From Streptomyces spinosus (GTDB lineage Bacteria > Actinomycetota > Actinomycetes > Streptomycetales > Streptomycetaceae): a DNA stretch of 64,000 bases. This document shows, in pieces, positions 52,726 to 60,821 of the stretch (positions are counted from its first letter, which is position 1; every line of letters starts with the position of its first letter). A model generated the notes under the pieces. The model was not told where the DNA came from, did not search any database, and saw nothing but the letters and a program-made list of their open reading frames with translations. The DNA is taken from positions 22,975 to 86,974 of the forward strand of contig NZ_JAINRC010000029.1 in assembly GCF_020400655.1 (NCBI RefSeq). The letters are read 5' to 3'. A program made the translations under genes and the position numbers.

Positions 52726-53595
52726 TCAGACGTCGCCGCGCAGCAGCCGGTACGACGCCCCGGCGAGCGCCAGCGCCGTCCAGCCGAGGAAGACCACGAG
52801 TCCGGCGCCGGGCGACAGGGCTGTCGGGTCGTGGGTCAGGGCGAAGACCGACTCGCCCGCGTGGCTGGGAAGGTAGGCGACGATGTGCCCCTGCCACGAG
52901 GTGGGCAGCAGGGAGACCAGTCCGGGTACCAGCATGAAAGCGGCCACGAGCACAGAGATGCCGCCCGCCACGGACCGCAGCAGCGCGCCGAGGGCGGTGC
53001 CGATCACGCCGACCAGGCCGAGGTAGAGTCCGGCGCCCAGCAGACTGCGTACGACACCGGCGTGACCGAGACCCATCGCGGCGGGCGTGCCGGAGACGAT
53101 CCGGCTGCCGGCGAGGAAGGCGGCGAACGCGCCGGCGGTCGCGAGCACCAGCGCGACCGCGCCGAGCACCGCCGCCTTGGACCAGAGCACGGGCAGGCGG
53201 CGCGGTACGGCCGTGAGGGTCGAACGGATCATGCCCGTGGAGTACTCGCCCGCGGTGACCAGTACGCCGAGCACACCGAGGGCGAGCTGGGCGAAGTTCG
53301 TGCCGAACAGGGACAGGCTCACGGCGGTCGCGGTGGCGAAGTCGCGGTCCGGGTGCCGGCCGGAGTCGATGTTCGACGTGTAGTGGCTCGCCGCGATGAC
53401 ACCGAAGGCGACGAGGAACAGCAGGCCCAGCCCGAGGGTGATCCAGGTGGAGCGCAGGGACCAGAGCTTGGCCCACTCCGAGGCCAGCACGCGCCGTCCG
53501 GTCACCCGGTGGACGGGCCGCGACGCGGCGCCCACTGCCGTCTCGGGTGTCTCGGGTGTCTCGGGGGTCTTCGGGGTCGCCGTGAGGGTGCTCAT
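52726..53595 (-). CDS. ABC-2-type transporter permease
   Basis: A 289-aa permease with six or so membrane helices, preceded by a short cytoplasmic N-terminus containing a (PET)n run (PKTPETPETPETAVG). Features such as GEYSTGMIRSTLTAVPRR match the permeases of BcrAB-like drug or antibiotic exporters. The ATG overlaps the ATPase stop (ATGA). Confidence 0.85.
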   Translation of the reverse strand: MSTLTATPKTPETPETPETAVGAASRPVHRVTGRRVLASEWAKLWSLRSTWITLGLGLLFLVAFGVIAASHYTSNIDSGRHPDRDFATATAVSLSLFGTNFAQLALGVLGVLVTAGEYSTGMIRSTLTAVPRRLPVLWSKAAVLGAVALVLATAGAFAAFLAGSRIVSGTPAAMGLGHAGVVRSLLGAGLYLGLVGVIGTALGALLRSVAGGISVLVAAFMLVPGLVSLLPTSWQGHIVAYLPSHAGESVFALTHDPTALSPGAGLVVFLGWTALALAGASYRLLRGDV

Positions 53596-54530
53596 GCCGC
53601 GCTCCCGGAGGTCTCGGTGCCGGTCGTGGAGCCGTGGTACTCCACGGCGTCCCGGGTCAGTTCCATGAACGCCTCCTCCAGTGACACCGCCTGGGTGGTC
53701 AGCTCGAACAGGGGGATGGCGTGCTCGGCCGCCTTCAGGCCGATCTCCCGGGCGGAGACGCCGGTCACCTGCAGTTCCTCCGAGCCGATGCGCCCGGTGA
53801 TCTCCACGCCCGGTCCGGCGAGCACGTCCCGCAGCCGCGCGGGGTCGTCCGTCGCGACGCGCACGGTGTCGCCGCCGGCCTGCCGGACCAGGTCCCGCAC
53901 GGTCGTGTCGGCGAGCAGCCGCCCCCGCCCGACGACGATGAGGTGATCGGCCACCAGCGCCACCTCGCTCATCAGGTGCGAGGAGACGAACACCGTGCGC
54001 CCCCCGCCCGCGAGGGAGGTGAGCAGGTTGCGGATCCACAGGACGCCCTCGGGGTCCAGCCCGTTGACGGGCTCGTCCAGCATCACGGTCTGCGGGTCGC
54101 CGAGCAGGGCGGCCGCTATGCCGAGCCGCTGGCCCATGCCGAGGGAGAAGGCACCGGCGCGCTTCTTCGCGACGCTGCCGAGACCGGCGAGTTCGACGAC
54201 CTCGTCGACCCGGCGGCGCGGGATGCCGTGGGTGAGGGCGAGGGCACGGAGGTGGTTGCGGGCCGAGCGGCCGGGGTGGACCGACTTGGCCTCCAGCAGC
54301 GCGCCCACCTCCTGCAACGGCGCCTCGTGGCGGGCGTAGCGCCGTCCGTTCACCGTGACGGAGCCGCTGGTCGGCGCGTCCAGCCCGACGATCATGCGCA
54401 TCGTCGTGGACTTTCCCGCACCGTTGGGTCCCAGGAACCCGGTCACCGTGCCCGGCCTCACGGTGAAGTCCAGACCGTCCACGGCTGTCTTCTCCCCGTA
54501 CCTCTTGGTGAGCTGCTGTGCCTCGATCAT
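53592..54530 (-). CDS. ABC transporter ATP-binding protein (BcrA/DrrA type)
   Basis: A 312-aa ATPase. Walker A is GPNGAGKST, the signature FSLGMGQRLG, Walker B TVMLDEPVNGLD and the H-loop FVSSHLMSE. The C-terminal extension after residue 215 is typical of the drug-export group. It heads the operon: ATPase, permease, kinase, regulator. GGGAG lies upstream of the ATG. Confidence 0.92.
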   Translation of the reverse strand: MIEAQQLTKRYGEKTAVDGLDFTVRPGTVTGFLGPNGAGKSTTMRMIVGLDAPTSGSVTVNGRRYARHEAPLQEVGALLEAKSVHPGRSARNHLRALALTHGIPRRRVDEVVELAGLGSVAKKRAGAFSLGMGQRLGIAAALLGDPQTVMLDEPVNGLDPEGVLWIRNLLTSLAGGGRTVFVSSHLMSEVALVADHLIVVGRGRLLADTTVRDLVRQAGGDTVRVATDDPARLRDVLAGPGVEITGRIGSEELQVTGVSAREIGLKAAEHAIPLFELTTQAVSLEEAFMELTRDAVEYHGSTTGTETSGSAA

Positions 54531-54970
54531 TCACGTTCTCCCTCGGACTCCGGCGCCCGTGACGCCCGGCGCCTCCTTCCTCACGCTAGGTCCGTGACCT
54601 GCCTCGTCCGGTGGTACCGAGGGCTGAACCAGGCCGGACGGGTGGTACCGGGGTACTACGGCTCCGGGGCGCGGGGCGCGGGGCGCGGGGCGCGGGGCGC
54701 CGGGCGCGAGTGCGAGGCCGCCGGCGGTCGATGGCGGCAGCCGTGAGGTACAGGCGGTCGGTGAGTCCGGTGCCGGGCGGCCAGGAAGATCACCGGTCCG
54801 GGGGAGCCGTCGGCGCGCCTCGCCCGCACACATCCCGGCCGTCCGCGTCGGGCGAGCCCACGTCCAGCGCCGTCGCCGCGACGCCGTCGGCGGCCGGTCG
54901 CGGGGCGGTGGCACCGTCGGCGGCGAGAACAGGCGCGCAGTCCTTTTCTTGCAGGCCGCGACGCACGGCG
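54531..54970. other. Intergenic region with GC-rich tandem repeat
   Basis: About 440 bp without a recognisable gene between the ABC ATPase start and the convergent side of the first PAP2 gene. It holds five tandem copies of GGGGCGC at 54666-54700. Confidence 0.5.
54666..54700 (+). repeat. 7-bp tandem repeat GGGGCGC, five units
   Basis: Five exact adjacent units, followed by degenerate GGCGCG. Confidence 0.8.
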
Positions 54971-55702
54971 TCACGCGGGACGTGACCGGCCTGCGTCGCC
55001 AGGATCGTGGGGTGCCTGCTCCTGCGCCGGCTCGGCGGCCGGAACCGTCGTGGGGCCGAGGAAGGCGGCGGGCAGGACGTAGGCAGCCGCGCACAGGCAC
55101 GTTCCCAGCCAGCCGACGGCGAACAGCCAGCCGCCCACGACGTCGGTGAACCAGTGCACGCCCAGGTAGATCCGGGTCAGGCCGACCAGCAGGGCCCAGC
55201 AGGCGACGGCTGTCCGCAGGGCCGTGCCACCGCGGGGGGCGCGCAGGGTCAGCGCGAGGACGAGCATGCCGGCGGTCAGTGCGGCCGTCGTGGTGTGCCC
55301 CGACGGAAACGCCCAGCCGCCGGCGTGCGCCGCCCAGTCCGCGTGCGGGGGGCGCGGCCGGTGGACCAGCTCCATCACACCCGACCGCAGCAGCTGCCCG
55401 AGCCCGAGGCAGGCGAGGCAGAGCGCGGCGGCCTGCCACCGCTGCCGCGCGGTACCGCCCATCAGGGCGCCGGCCAGCGTGGCGAGCAGGTAGGGAACGA
55501 CACCGGTACCGGTACTGGTCACGCCCCGTGCCACCGTCACGGCCATCTCAGGGCGGTGGCCGACCGCCCAGGTGTGGAGGCCGTGATCGAGCCACAGCGG
55601 AGCACCGGCCCGGCCGCCGACGACCATGGCCAGTACGGCGAACGCCGCCCAGGCGCCGAGGCCTACGCTGCCGGCCAGCTCGGCGACCTCCTTGCGGTTC
55701 AC
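54971..55702 (-). CDS. PAP2-family membrane phosphatase
   Basis: A 243-aa lipid phosphatase with about six membrane helices. The three phosphatase motifs are present: HRPRPPH (motif 1), FPSGHTTTA (motif 2) and RIYLGVHWFTDVVGG (motif 3). It probably dephosphorylates an undecaprenyl or phosphatidate-type lipid on the outer face of the membrane. It is the last gene of the DedA-PAP2-PAP2 operon, joined by ATGA overlap. Confidence 0.88.
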   Translation of the reverse strand: MNRKEVAELAGSVGLGAWAAFAVLAMVVGGRAGAPLWLDHGLHTWAVGHRPEMAVTVARGVTSTGTGVVPYLLATLAGALMGGTARQRWQAAALCLACLGLGQLLRSGVMELVHRPRPPHADWAAHAGGWAFPSGHTTTAALTAGMLVLALTLRAPRGGTALRTAVACWALLVGLTRIYLGVHWFTDVVGGWLFAVGWLGTCLCAAAYVLPAAFLGPTTVPAAEPAQEQAPHDPGDAGRSRPA

Positions 55703-56307
55703 GAGGCCGACAGCAGCGGACGGAGCGGAGCCGACGCGGTCACCCGGCGGGCCAGCGCCGGAGATCCGCGCCGGACGGCGAGCATCGTGACGGCAGCGAT
55801 CAGCCCGCCCACCACCAGCCCGGTCACCACGTCGTGCGGGTAGTGCACGCCGACCCAGACCCGCGAGGCCGCCATGGCAGCCGCCGCCACGCAGGCGACC
55901 GCGCCCAGCCGCCGCGAGACGAACAGCAGCGCCACGGCGGCAGCCGCGGCGATGGCCGCGTGGTTGCTGGGGAACGACCAGTCACCGGGCGCCGGACATG
56001 CCTCCAGGGTGCTCACCCGCAGGCTCCGGCACGGCCGGTCCTCGCGCACCGCCGTCTTGAGCAGGGCGTCGACGCCGTACGCCAGAACCACCACCACCGG
56101 AACGGCCAGCGCGGTCACCGCCGCCGTCGCCCCGGTCCGCCGGGCTCGCCACCAGCCGGCAACCATGAGCAGGGCGAACAGCGCCAGCCCGTACGCGGAC
56201 CACAGCGTCACCGCGGTGTCCAGCCACCCCGGCGAGCGCTGCGCGAGACGCACCAGGTCCTGATAGGCGAAGCCGTCGATCGACGCTCCGTCGAAGGCGA
56301 GCATCAT
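55699..56307 (-). CDS. PAP2-family membrane phosphatase
   Basis: A 202-aa PAP2 protein with motif 1 REDRPCR, motif 2 FPSNHAAIA (Asn in place of the usual Gly) and motif 3 RVWVGVHYPHDVVTG. The PSNHA form resembles BcrC/YwoA-type undecaprenyl-pyrophosphate phosphatases, which confer bacitracin tolerance. Both ends overlap their neighbours by ATGA. Confidence 0.85.
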   Translation of the reverse strand: MMLAFDGASIDGFAYQDLVRLAQRSPGWLDTAVTLWSAYGLALFALLMVAGWWRARRTGATAAVTALAVPVVVVLAYGVDALLKTAVREDRPCRSLRVSTLEACPAPGDWSFPSNHAAIAAAAAVALLFVSRRLGAVACVAAAAMAASRVWVGVHYPHDVVTGLVVGGLIAAVTMLAVRRGSPALARRVTASAPLRPLLSAS

Positions 56308-56972
56308 CGACGGGCCCCCTTCTCCTGGGCCCGCTCACGGCCGCGGTACAGCTCCACGGCGAGCGGCACGAGCGATATCGCGACGATCAGCGCGACCAGC
56401 GGCAGCAGATAGCGGTCCACGTTCGGGATCGAGGAGCCCAGCGCGTATCCCGCCAGGGTCAGGCCGAGGCTCCACACCAGGCCGCCGGCGGTCTGCCATA
56501 CGGTGAACACCCGGGCGGGCACCCCCAGCGCTCCCGCCAGCGGATTGAGTACGGTCCGCACCACGGGCACGAACCTGGCCAGGACGATCGCCTTGGCGTG
56601 CCCGTAGCGGCCGAGCAGTTCCTCGGCCCTCTCCGCTCCCTCACGCAACCGGGCCGAACGGCTGCGGGCCAGCAGGGCACCGCCCGCCCGGCGCCCGATC
56701 AGATAACCGCACTGCGCGCCGGCCAGCGCGCCCACCGCCGCGGCCACCAGCAGCGGACCGAGGGACAGCTTCACGCCGTGCTGCCCGGTGCCGGTGCACA
56801 GCAGGCCCGCGGTGAACAGCAGGGAGTCGCCCGGCAGGAAGAAACCGATCAGCAAGCCCGTCTCGGCGAACATGACCACACCCACTCCCAGCACGCCGAA
56901 GGCGGCCAGGAGCGACTGCGCGTCAAGCGGGTTCACCGCGAGCTGCGACGACAGAACCACAGGTGTGGTCAT
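56304..56972 (-). CDS. DedA-family (VTT-domain) membrane protein
   Basis: A 222-aa DedA protein with conserved ETGLLIGFFLPGDSLLF and RFVPVVRTVLNPLAGAL. Some DedA proteins flip undecaprenyl phosphate, which fits its pairing with two PAP2 phosphatases in a lipid-carrier recycling operon. AAAGGA lies upstream of the ATG. The operon lies behind a perfect 37-bp palindrome at 57052. Confidence 0.9.
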   Translation of the reverse strand: MTTPVVLSSQLAVNPLDAQSLLAAFGVLGVGVVMFAETGLLIGFFLPGDSLLFTAGLLCTGTGQHGVKLSLGPLLVAAAVGALAGAQCGYLIGRRAGGALLARSRSARLREGAERAEELLGRYGHAKAIVLARFVPVVRTVLNPLAGALGVPARVFTVWQTAGGLVWSLGLTLAGYALGSSIPNVDRYLLPLVALIVAISLVPLAVELYRGRERAQEKGARR

Positions 56973-57051
56973 CGGCAGGGGTCCTTTCCGGACGGGCGAC
57001 TGGACGCAAGGACGACTGGGCGCACCGCGCCCGGCACGTGCACGCCCAGCG

Positions 57052-57088
57052 GTCTACAGTTCCGTAGACGGTCTACGGAACTGTAGAC
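57052..57088. promoter_or_regulatory. Perfect 37-bp palindrome (two GTCTAC-N6-GTAGAC sites)
   Basis: Positions 57052-57069 and 57071-57088 are exact inverse copies around a central G at 57070. Each half is itself GTCTAC, six bases, GTAGAC. It starts 80 bp upstream of the DedA ATG. The CTAC...GTAG core is like BlaI/CopY-type operators. No such regulator gene is in the window. Confidence 0.75.
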
Positions 57089-57497
57089 GATCGCGGGGGA
57101 GGACCGTTCCCGAGGGCTGGCGAACAACGCGCCTACCGTCGGCCGCCCTCGCCGCCGGCCGCTCCCGTCGTGCGGCAGGCCGCCGGACTGCGCACCGCCC
57201 GGTCCCAGGCCGGCCACCGGCCCGCAGCGGGCGACCTGTGCGTCGAGTCGCTGCTTGGATGCCCAGGGAACCCGCCGCCCACTGCCATCCCGCGCTGCGC
57301 CCGGTCCGCGGGGCCATCGGGCCGGCCGTCGAGCGGGCCACCGACGAGACCGCCGCCACCGTCGGCGACCGGCGGGTCATCGCCCCGCGCCGCCCTGGCA
57401 GCCCGTGCGGCGGAGGCTTCCCGGCCGGCGGCCACCCCGGCTCCGTACCGCAGCGCGTGGCCGTCCTCGTTCACCTCGCCCCGCGCCCCCCGTCAAG
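57089..57497. other. Intergenic region, no convincing gene
   Basis: About 410 bp. A minus-strand frame at 57133-57474 starts with GTG but its translation is Gly/Ala-rich without motifs, and I do not call it. Confidence 0.4.
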
Positions 57498-57830
57498 TCA
57501 GTCCCGCCCCTGTACGGCCATCTCCCCGAGCAGGGACCAGTCCTCCTGGGGGAGCGTCGTGTTGACGATGCGCGGTGTCTCGGCGAGATGCGGCGGCAGC
57601 GTTCGCTGTGCGTCGCGGAAGTGCTGGGAGCGGACGTGCGCGGCGCCCGCCTCGTCGTCGCGGAACGCCTCGACGAGCACGTACTCGGTCGGGTCGTCGA
57701 GGCTGCGGGACCAGTCGAACCACAGGCAGCCCGGTTCGGCGCGGGTCGCCTCGGTGAACGCGGCCGAGATCTGCGGCCATTGGTCGGCGTGCTCCGGCAG
57801 TACCCGGAATTTCGCGGTGATGAAGATCAT
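57498..57830 (-). CDS. Antibiotic-biosynthesis-monooxygenase-family (quinol monooxygenase-like) protein
   Basis: A 110-aa ABM-fold protein: IFITAKFRVLPEHADQW, GCLWFDWSRS, EYVLVEAFRDDEA and the histidine in HVRSQHF. The family includes YgiN-type quinol monooxygenases and small-molecule oxygenases. GGAG lies seven bases before the ATG. It is a single gene downstream of the large phosphatase gene at 57968. Confidence 0.8.
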   Translation of the reverse strand: MIFITAKFRVLPEHADQWPQISAAFTEATRAEPGCLWFDWSRSLDDPTEYVLVEAFRDDEAGAAHVRSQHFRDAQRTLPPHLAETPRIVNTTLPQEDWSLLGEMAVQGRD

Positions 57831-57967
57831 TCCCAGCTCCTGGAGGGGTTCCGTGTCGTGCGCGTCCGTGGTCCGCGTGTCTCCATGGTCCGTGCGGTGC
57901 GCCGCAGGCGAGGCGGCCGACGCGCCGAGGAGGTCCGAAGAGGGCGGAGTCCCGGGTTCGCCCCGGC

Positions 57968-60769
57968 TCACGAGCCGGAATCGTCGAGGTGGTCGAGGAG
58001 GAAGTCGACCGGGGCGAGGCGCGGGACGGCCGACGTGCCGTCGTGGAGGACCTGTTCCGCCCAGATGACCTTGCCGCGGGGCGTGTACCGCGTCCCCCAC
58101 CGCTGGGCGAACTGCGCCACCAGGAACAGCCCCCGCCCGCCCTCGTCCGTGGTCGCCGCCCGCCGCAGGCGCGGTGAGGTGCCGCTGCCGTCCGAGACCT
58201 CGCAGATCAGACACCGTCCGTGCAGCAGTCGCACGCGCACCGGCGGTGAGCCGTACCGGATCGCGTTCGTGACCAGTTCGCTGACGATCAGCTCCGTGGC
58301 GAACCCGGCCTCCTCCAGCCCCCACTTCCGCAGCGTCTCCCTGCACCGCGCCCGCACCGAGGGAACCAGCGCGGGGTCCGGCGGCACCTCCCACTCGGCC
58401 ACACGCGAAGGCGGGAACGTGCGGGTACGTGCCGTGAGCAGCGCGATGTCGTCGGCGGAGGGCGACGGCTTCAGCGCGTCGATCACCGCCTGGCACGTCT
58501 CGTCCGGGGTGCGGTTCGCTGAGCCGTCCAGCGCACGGCGCAGCCGCTCCAGTCCGACGTCGATGTCCTCCGCGCGGTTCTCCACCAGGCCGTCGGTGTA
58601 CAGCACCAGTTGCGAACCCTCCGGCAGGGACAGCTCGGTGGTCTCGAACGGGTAGCCGCCCAGACCGAGGGGTGCCGACGCCGGCACCCCGGCGCAGGTC
58701 ACCGTTCCGTCCGGGCGCACCACCACCGGTTCCGGGTGTCCCGCACGTGCCATGGTGCAGCACCCCACCACCGGGTCGTAGACCGCGTAGAGGCAGGTCG
58801 CCCCGGTCACGCCCACGCCTTCGTGGTCCCCCTCGGCATCACCCGCGCGCTCCTCGTCGTCCATGCGGACGACCAGGTCGTCGAGGTTGCCGAGCACCTC
58901 GTCCACGGGCAGGTCCAGGACGGCGAAGTTGTGCACCGCGGTGCGCAGCCGGCCCATCGTCGCCGCCGCGTGCAGACCGCGCCCGACGACGTCGCCCATC
59001 ACCAGGGCCACCCTGGCCCCCGTGAGCGGGATGACGTCGAACCAGTCCCCGCCCACGCCCGCCTCCGCCGGCAGGTACCGCCAGGCCACCTCCAGGGCGT
59101 CCTGGTCCGGCTGCCCGCGCGGCAGCAGACTGCGCTGGAGCGTCACCGCCATCGCGTGTTCCCGCGTGAACCTCCGCGCGTTGTCGATGGCCACCGCCGC
59201 CCGAACGGCCAGTTCCTCCGCGAAGGCCAGGTCCTCCGGCTCGAACGCCAAGGACCCCGCCGTCCGGTAGAAGTTCACCACCCCCAGCGCCACGTCTCGC
59301 GCCCGCAGCGGCACGGTGACCAGCGACCGCAGCCCGCTCTCCAGGGCCGTCCGGGAGCGTTCCGGATCCTGCTCCCGCCAGCCGCGGGCCCGCCGCAGGT
59401 CCGCCTCCAGCACACCCCGTCCCTCCTGCAGCGCCCGCATCTGCGGGCTGCGGGCCGAGAAGGTGATCACTTCGCCCAGCGGGTACACCGGGGTCATCCG
59501 CCGCTCGCCGCCGATCGCCGCCCGGCGCAGTTGGCGCCAGCCCTCGGCGGTCGGTTCCCAGCCCCGCAGCACGGCGTCGAGCAGGTCCACCGTCACCAGG
59601 TCGGCGAACTGCGGCGCCGCCACCTCGGCCAGCTCCTGGGCCGTACGCTCCACGTCCAGCGTCGTGCCGATCCTCACCCCCGCCTCGTACAGCAGGTCCA
59701 GCCGCTCCCGCGCGACCTCGGCGCGGCCGGAGACCGCCGCCAGCTCCGTGGTGTCCCGCAGGGTCACCACGCTGCCTCCCCGGCCGGCCCGCGGGTACGC
59801 CGGCCGTTTGTTCACCGCCAGCAACCGGTTCCCCACGCGGTACACCTCGTCCGTGACCGCCTCCGGCGACGACAGCAGGCGCATGACCGGCTCCGGCAGC
59901 CCCAGCTCCGCCACCGGACGCCCCTTCGCGTCCTTCGGCAGCCCGAGCAGCCGGGCCGCCTCGTCGTTCGCCAGCAGCAGCCGTCCGTCGTCACCGATGA
60001 TCAGCACGCCCTCCCGCACCGCGTGCAGGACCGCGTCGTGGTGCTCGTACAACCCCGCCAGCTCCACCGGTGACAGCCCGTGCGTCTGCCGCCGCAGCCG
60101 CCGCGACACCAGGGTCGTGCCGGCCGTGGCCAGTGCCAGCGCCGCCACGCCACTGCCCAGGATGATCGGCAGCTGCGGCAGCCAGAGTGCGGCGACGTTC
60201 CTGACCGTGAGGCCGGCGGAGACCAGGCCGACCACCGTGCCACGCGAGTCGGTCACCGGGACCACGGCCTGCACGTCCGTCCCCCTGCCCGCGGGCAGGG
60301 GCGGCCCGCCGGCCTGCTCGACGACGGTACGGCCCCGCACCGCGGGCCCGATGGTGCCGACGAACCTCTTCCCGATCTCTCCCGGGTAGGGGTACGTGTA
60401 ACGAATCCCCGTCGTGCTCATGACGATGACGAAATCCATGCCCGAGCGCTTGCGCGCCGTCTCGGCCCGCGGCTGGAGCACCGCCGACGGGTCCCGGCTC
60501 CGCAGCGCCTCGGCCGTGCCCGGCGCGCTCGCGAAGGACTGGGCCGCGATCACCGACGCCCGTCGCCCCTGCTGAAGGGCGTCACGCGCCGCCTGGAGGA
60601 TCATGCCCACCACCGTGGCCACGACCAGCAGGGCCACGATGACGACCTGGAGAAGGAACACCTGACCGGCCGCGCTGCGCACGTCCAGCAGGGAGGCGCG
60701 GCGTTCACGCGGGCGGCCCGGGGGCGGATGTCGTTCCGGGGTCCGAGGACGCCCGGAAAATACCTCCAT
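57968..60769 (-). CDS. Membrane sensor PAS-GAF-PP2C-HATPase phosphatase (SpoIIE family)
   Basis: A 933-aa signalling protein. Two membrane helices (about 35-60 and 195-220) flank an extracytoplasmic sensor domain like a single Cache domain; then come PAS (about 250-330), GAF (about 380-540), a PP2C_SIG phosphatase (about 560-760: GGDWFDVIPL, GDVVGRGLHAA, LYTDGLVE) and a C-terminal RsbW-like ATPase (ELIVSELVTNAIRYG, GGRGLFLVAQ). Such proteins combine phosphatase and anti-sigma/kinase activities. AAGGG lies before the ATG at 60769. A similar protein is directly upstream. Confidence 0.9.
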   Translation of the reverse strand: MEVFSGRPRTPERHPPPGRPRERRASLLDVRSAAGQVFLLQVVIVALLVVATVVGMILQAARDALQQGRRASVIAAQSFASAPGTAEALRSRDPSAVLQPRAETARKRSGMDFVIVMSTTGIRYTYPYPGEIGKRFVGTIGPAVRGRTVVEQAGGPPLPAGRGTDVQAVVPVTDSRGTVVGLVSAGLTVRNVAALWLPQLPIILGSGVAALALATAGTTLVSRRLRRQTHGLSPVELAGLYEHHDAVLHAVREGVLIIGDDGRLLLANDEAARLLGLPKDAKGRPVAELGLPEPVMRLLSSPEAVTDEVYRVGNRLLAVNKRPAYPRAGRGGSVVTLRDTTELAAVSGRAEVARERLDLLYEAGVRIGTTLDVERTAQELAEVAAPQFADLVTVDLLDAVLRGWEPTAEGWRQLRRAAIGGERRMTPVYPLGEVITFSARSPQMRALQEGRGVLEADLRRARGWREQDPERSRTALESGLRSLVTVPLRARDVALGVVNFYRTAGSLAFEPEDLAFAEELAVRAAVAIDNARRFTREHAMAVTLQRSLLPRGQPDQDALEVAWRYLPAEAGVGGDWFDVIPLTGARVALVMGDVVGRGLHAAATMGRLRTAVHNFAVLDLPVDEVLGNLDDLVVRMDDEERAGDAEGDHEGVGVTGATCLYAVYDPVVGCCTMARAGHPEPVVVRPDGTVTCAGVPASAPLGLGGYPFETTELSLPEGSQLVLYTDGLVENRAEDIDVGLERLRRALDGSANRTPDETCQAVIDALKPSPSADDIALLTARTRTFPPSRVAEWEVPPDPALVPSVRARCRETLRKWGLEEAGFATELIVSELVTNAIRYGSPPVRVRLLHGRCLICEVSDGSGTSPRLRRAATTDEGGRGLFLVAQFAQRWGTRYTPRGKVIWAEQVLHDGTSAVPRLAPVDFLLDHLDDSGS

Positions 60770-60821
60770 ACACCCTTGATAACACCACCGCGGGACAGCC
60801 GTACGCCGCGGTGCGGCGCTC

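Noticed and set aside
57133..57474. A possible GTG-started small gene on the minus strand
   Set aside because: Low-complexity Gly/Ala-rich translation, weak start signal and no recognisable motif.
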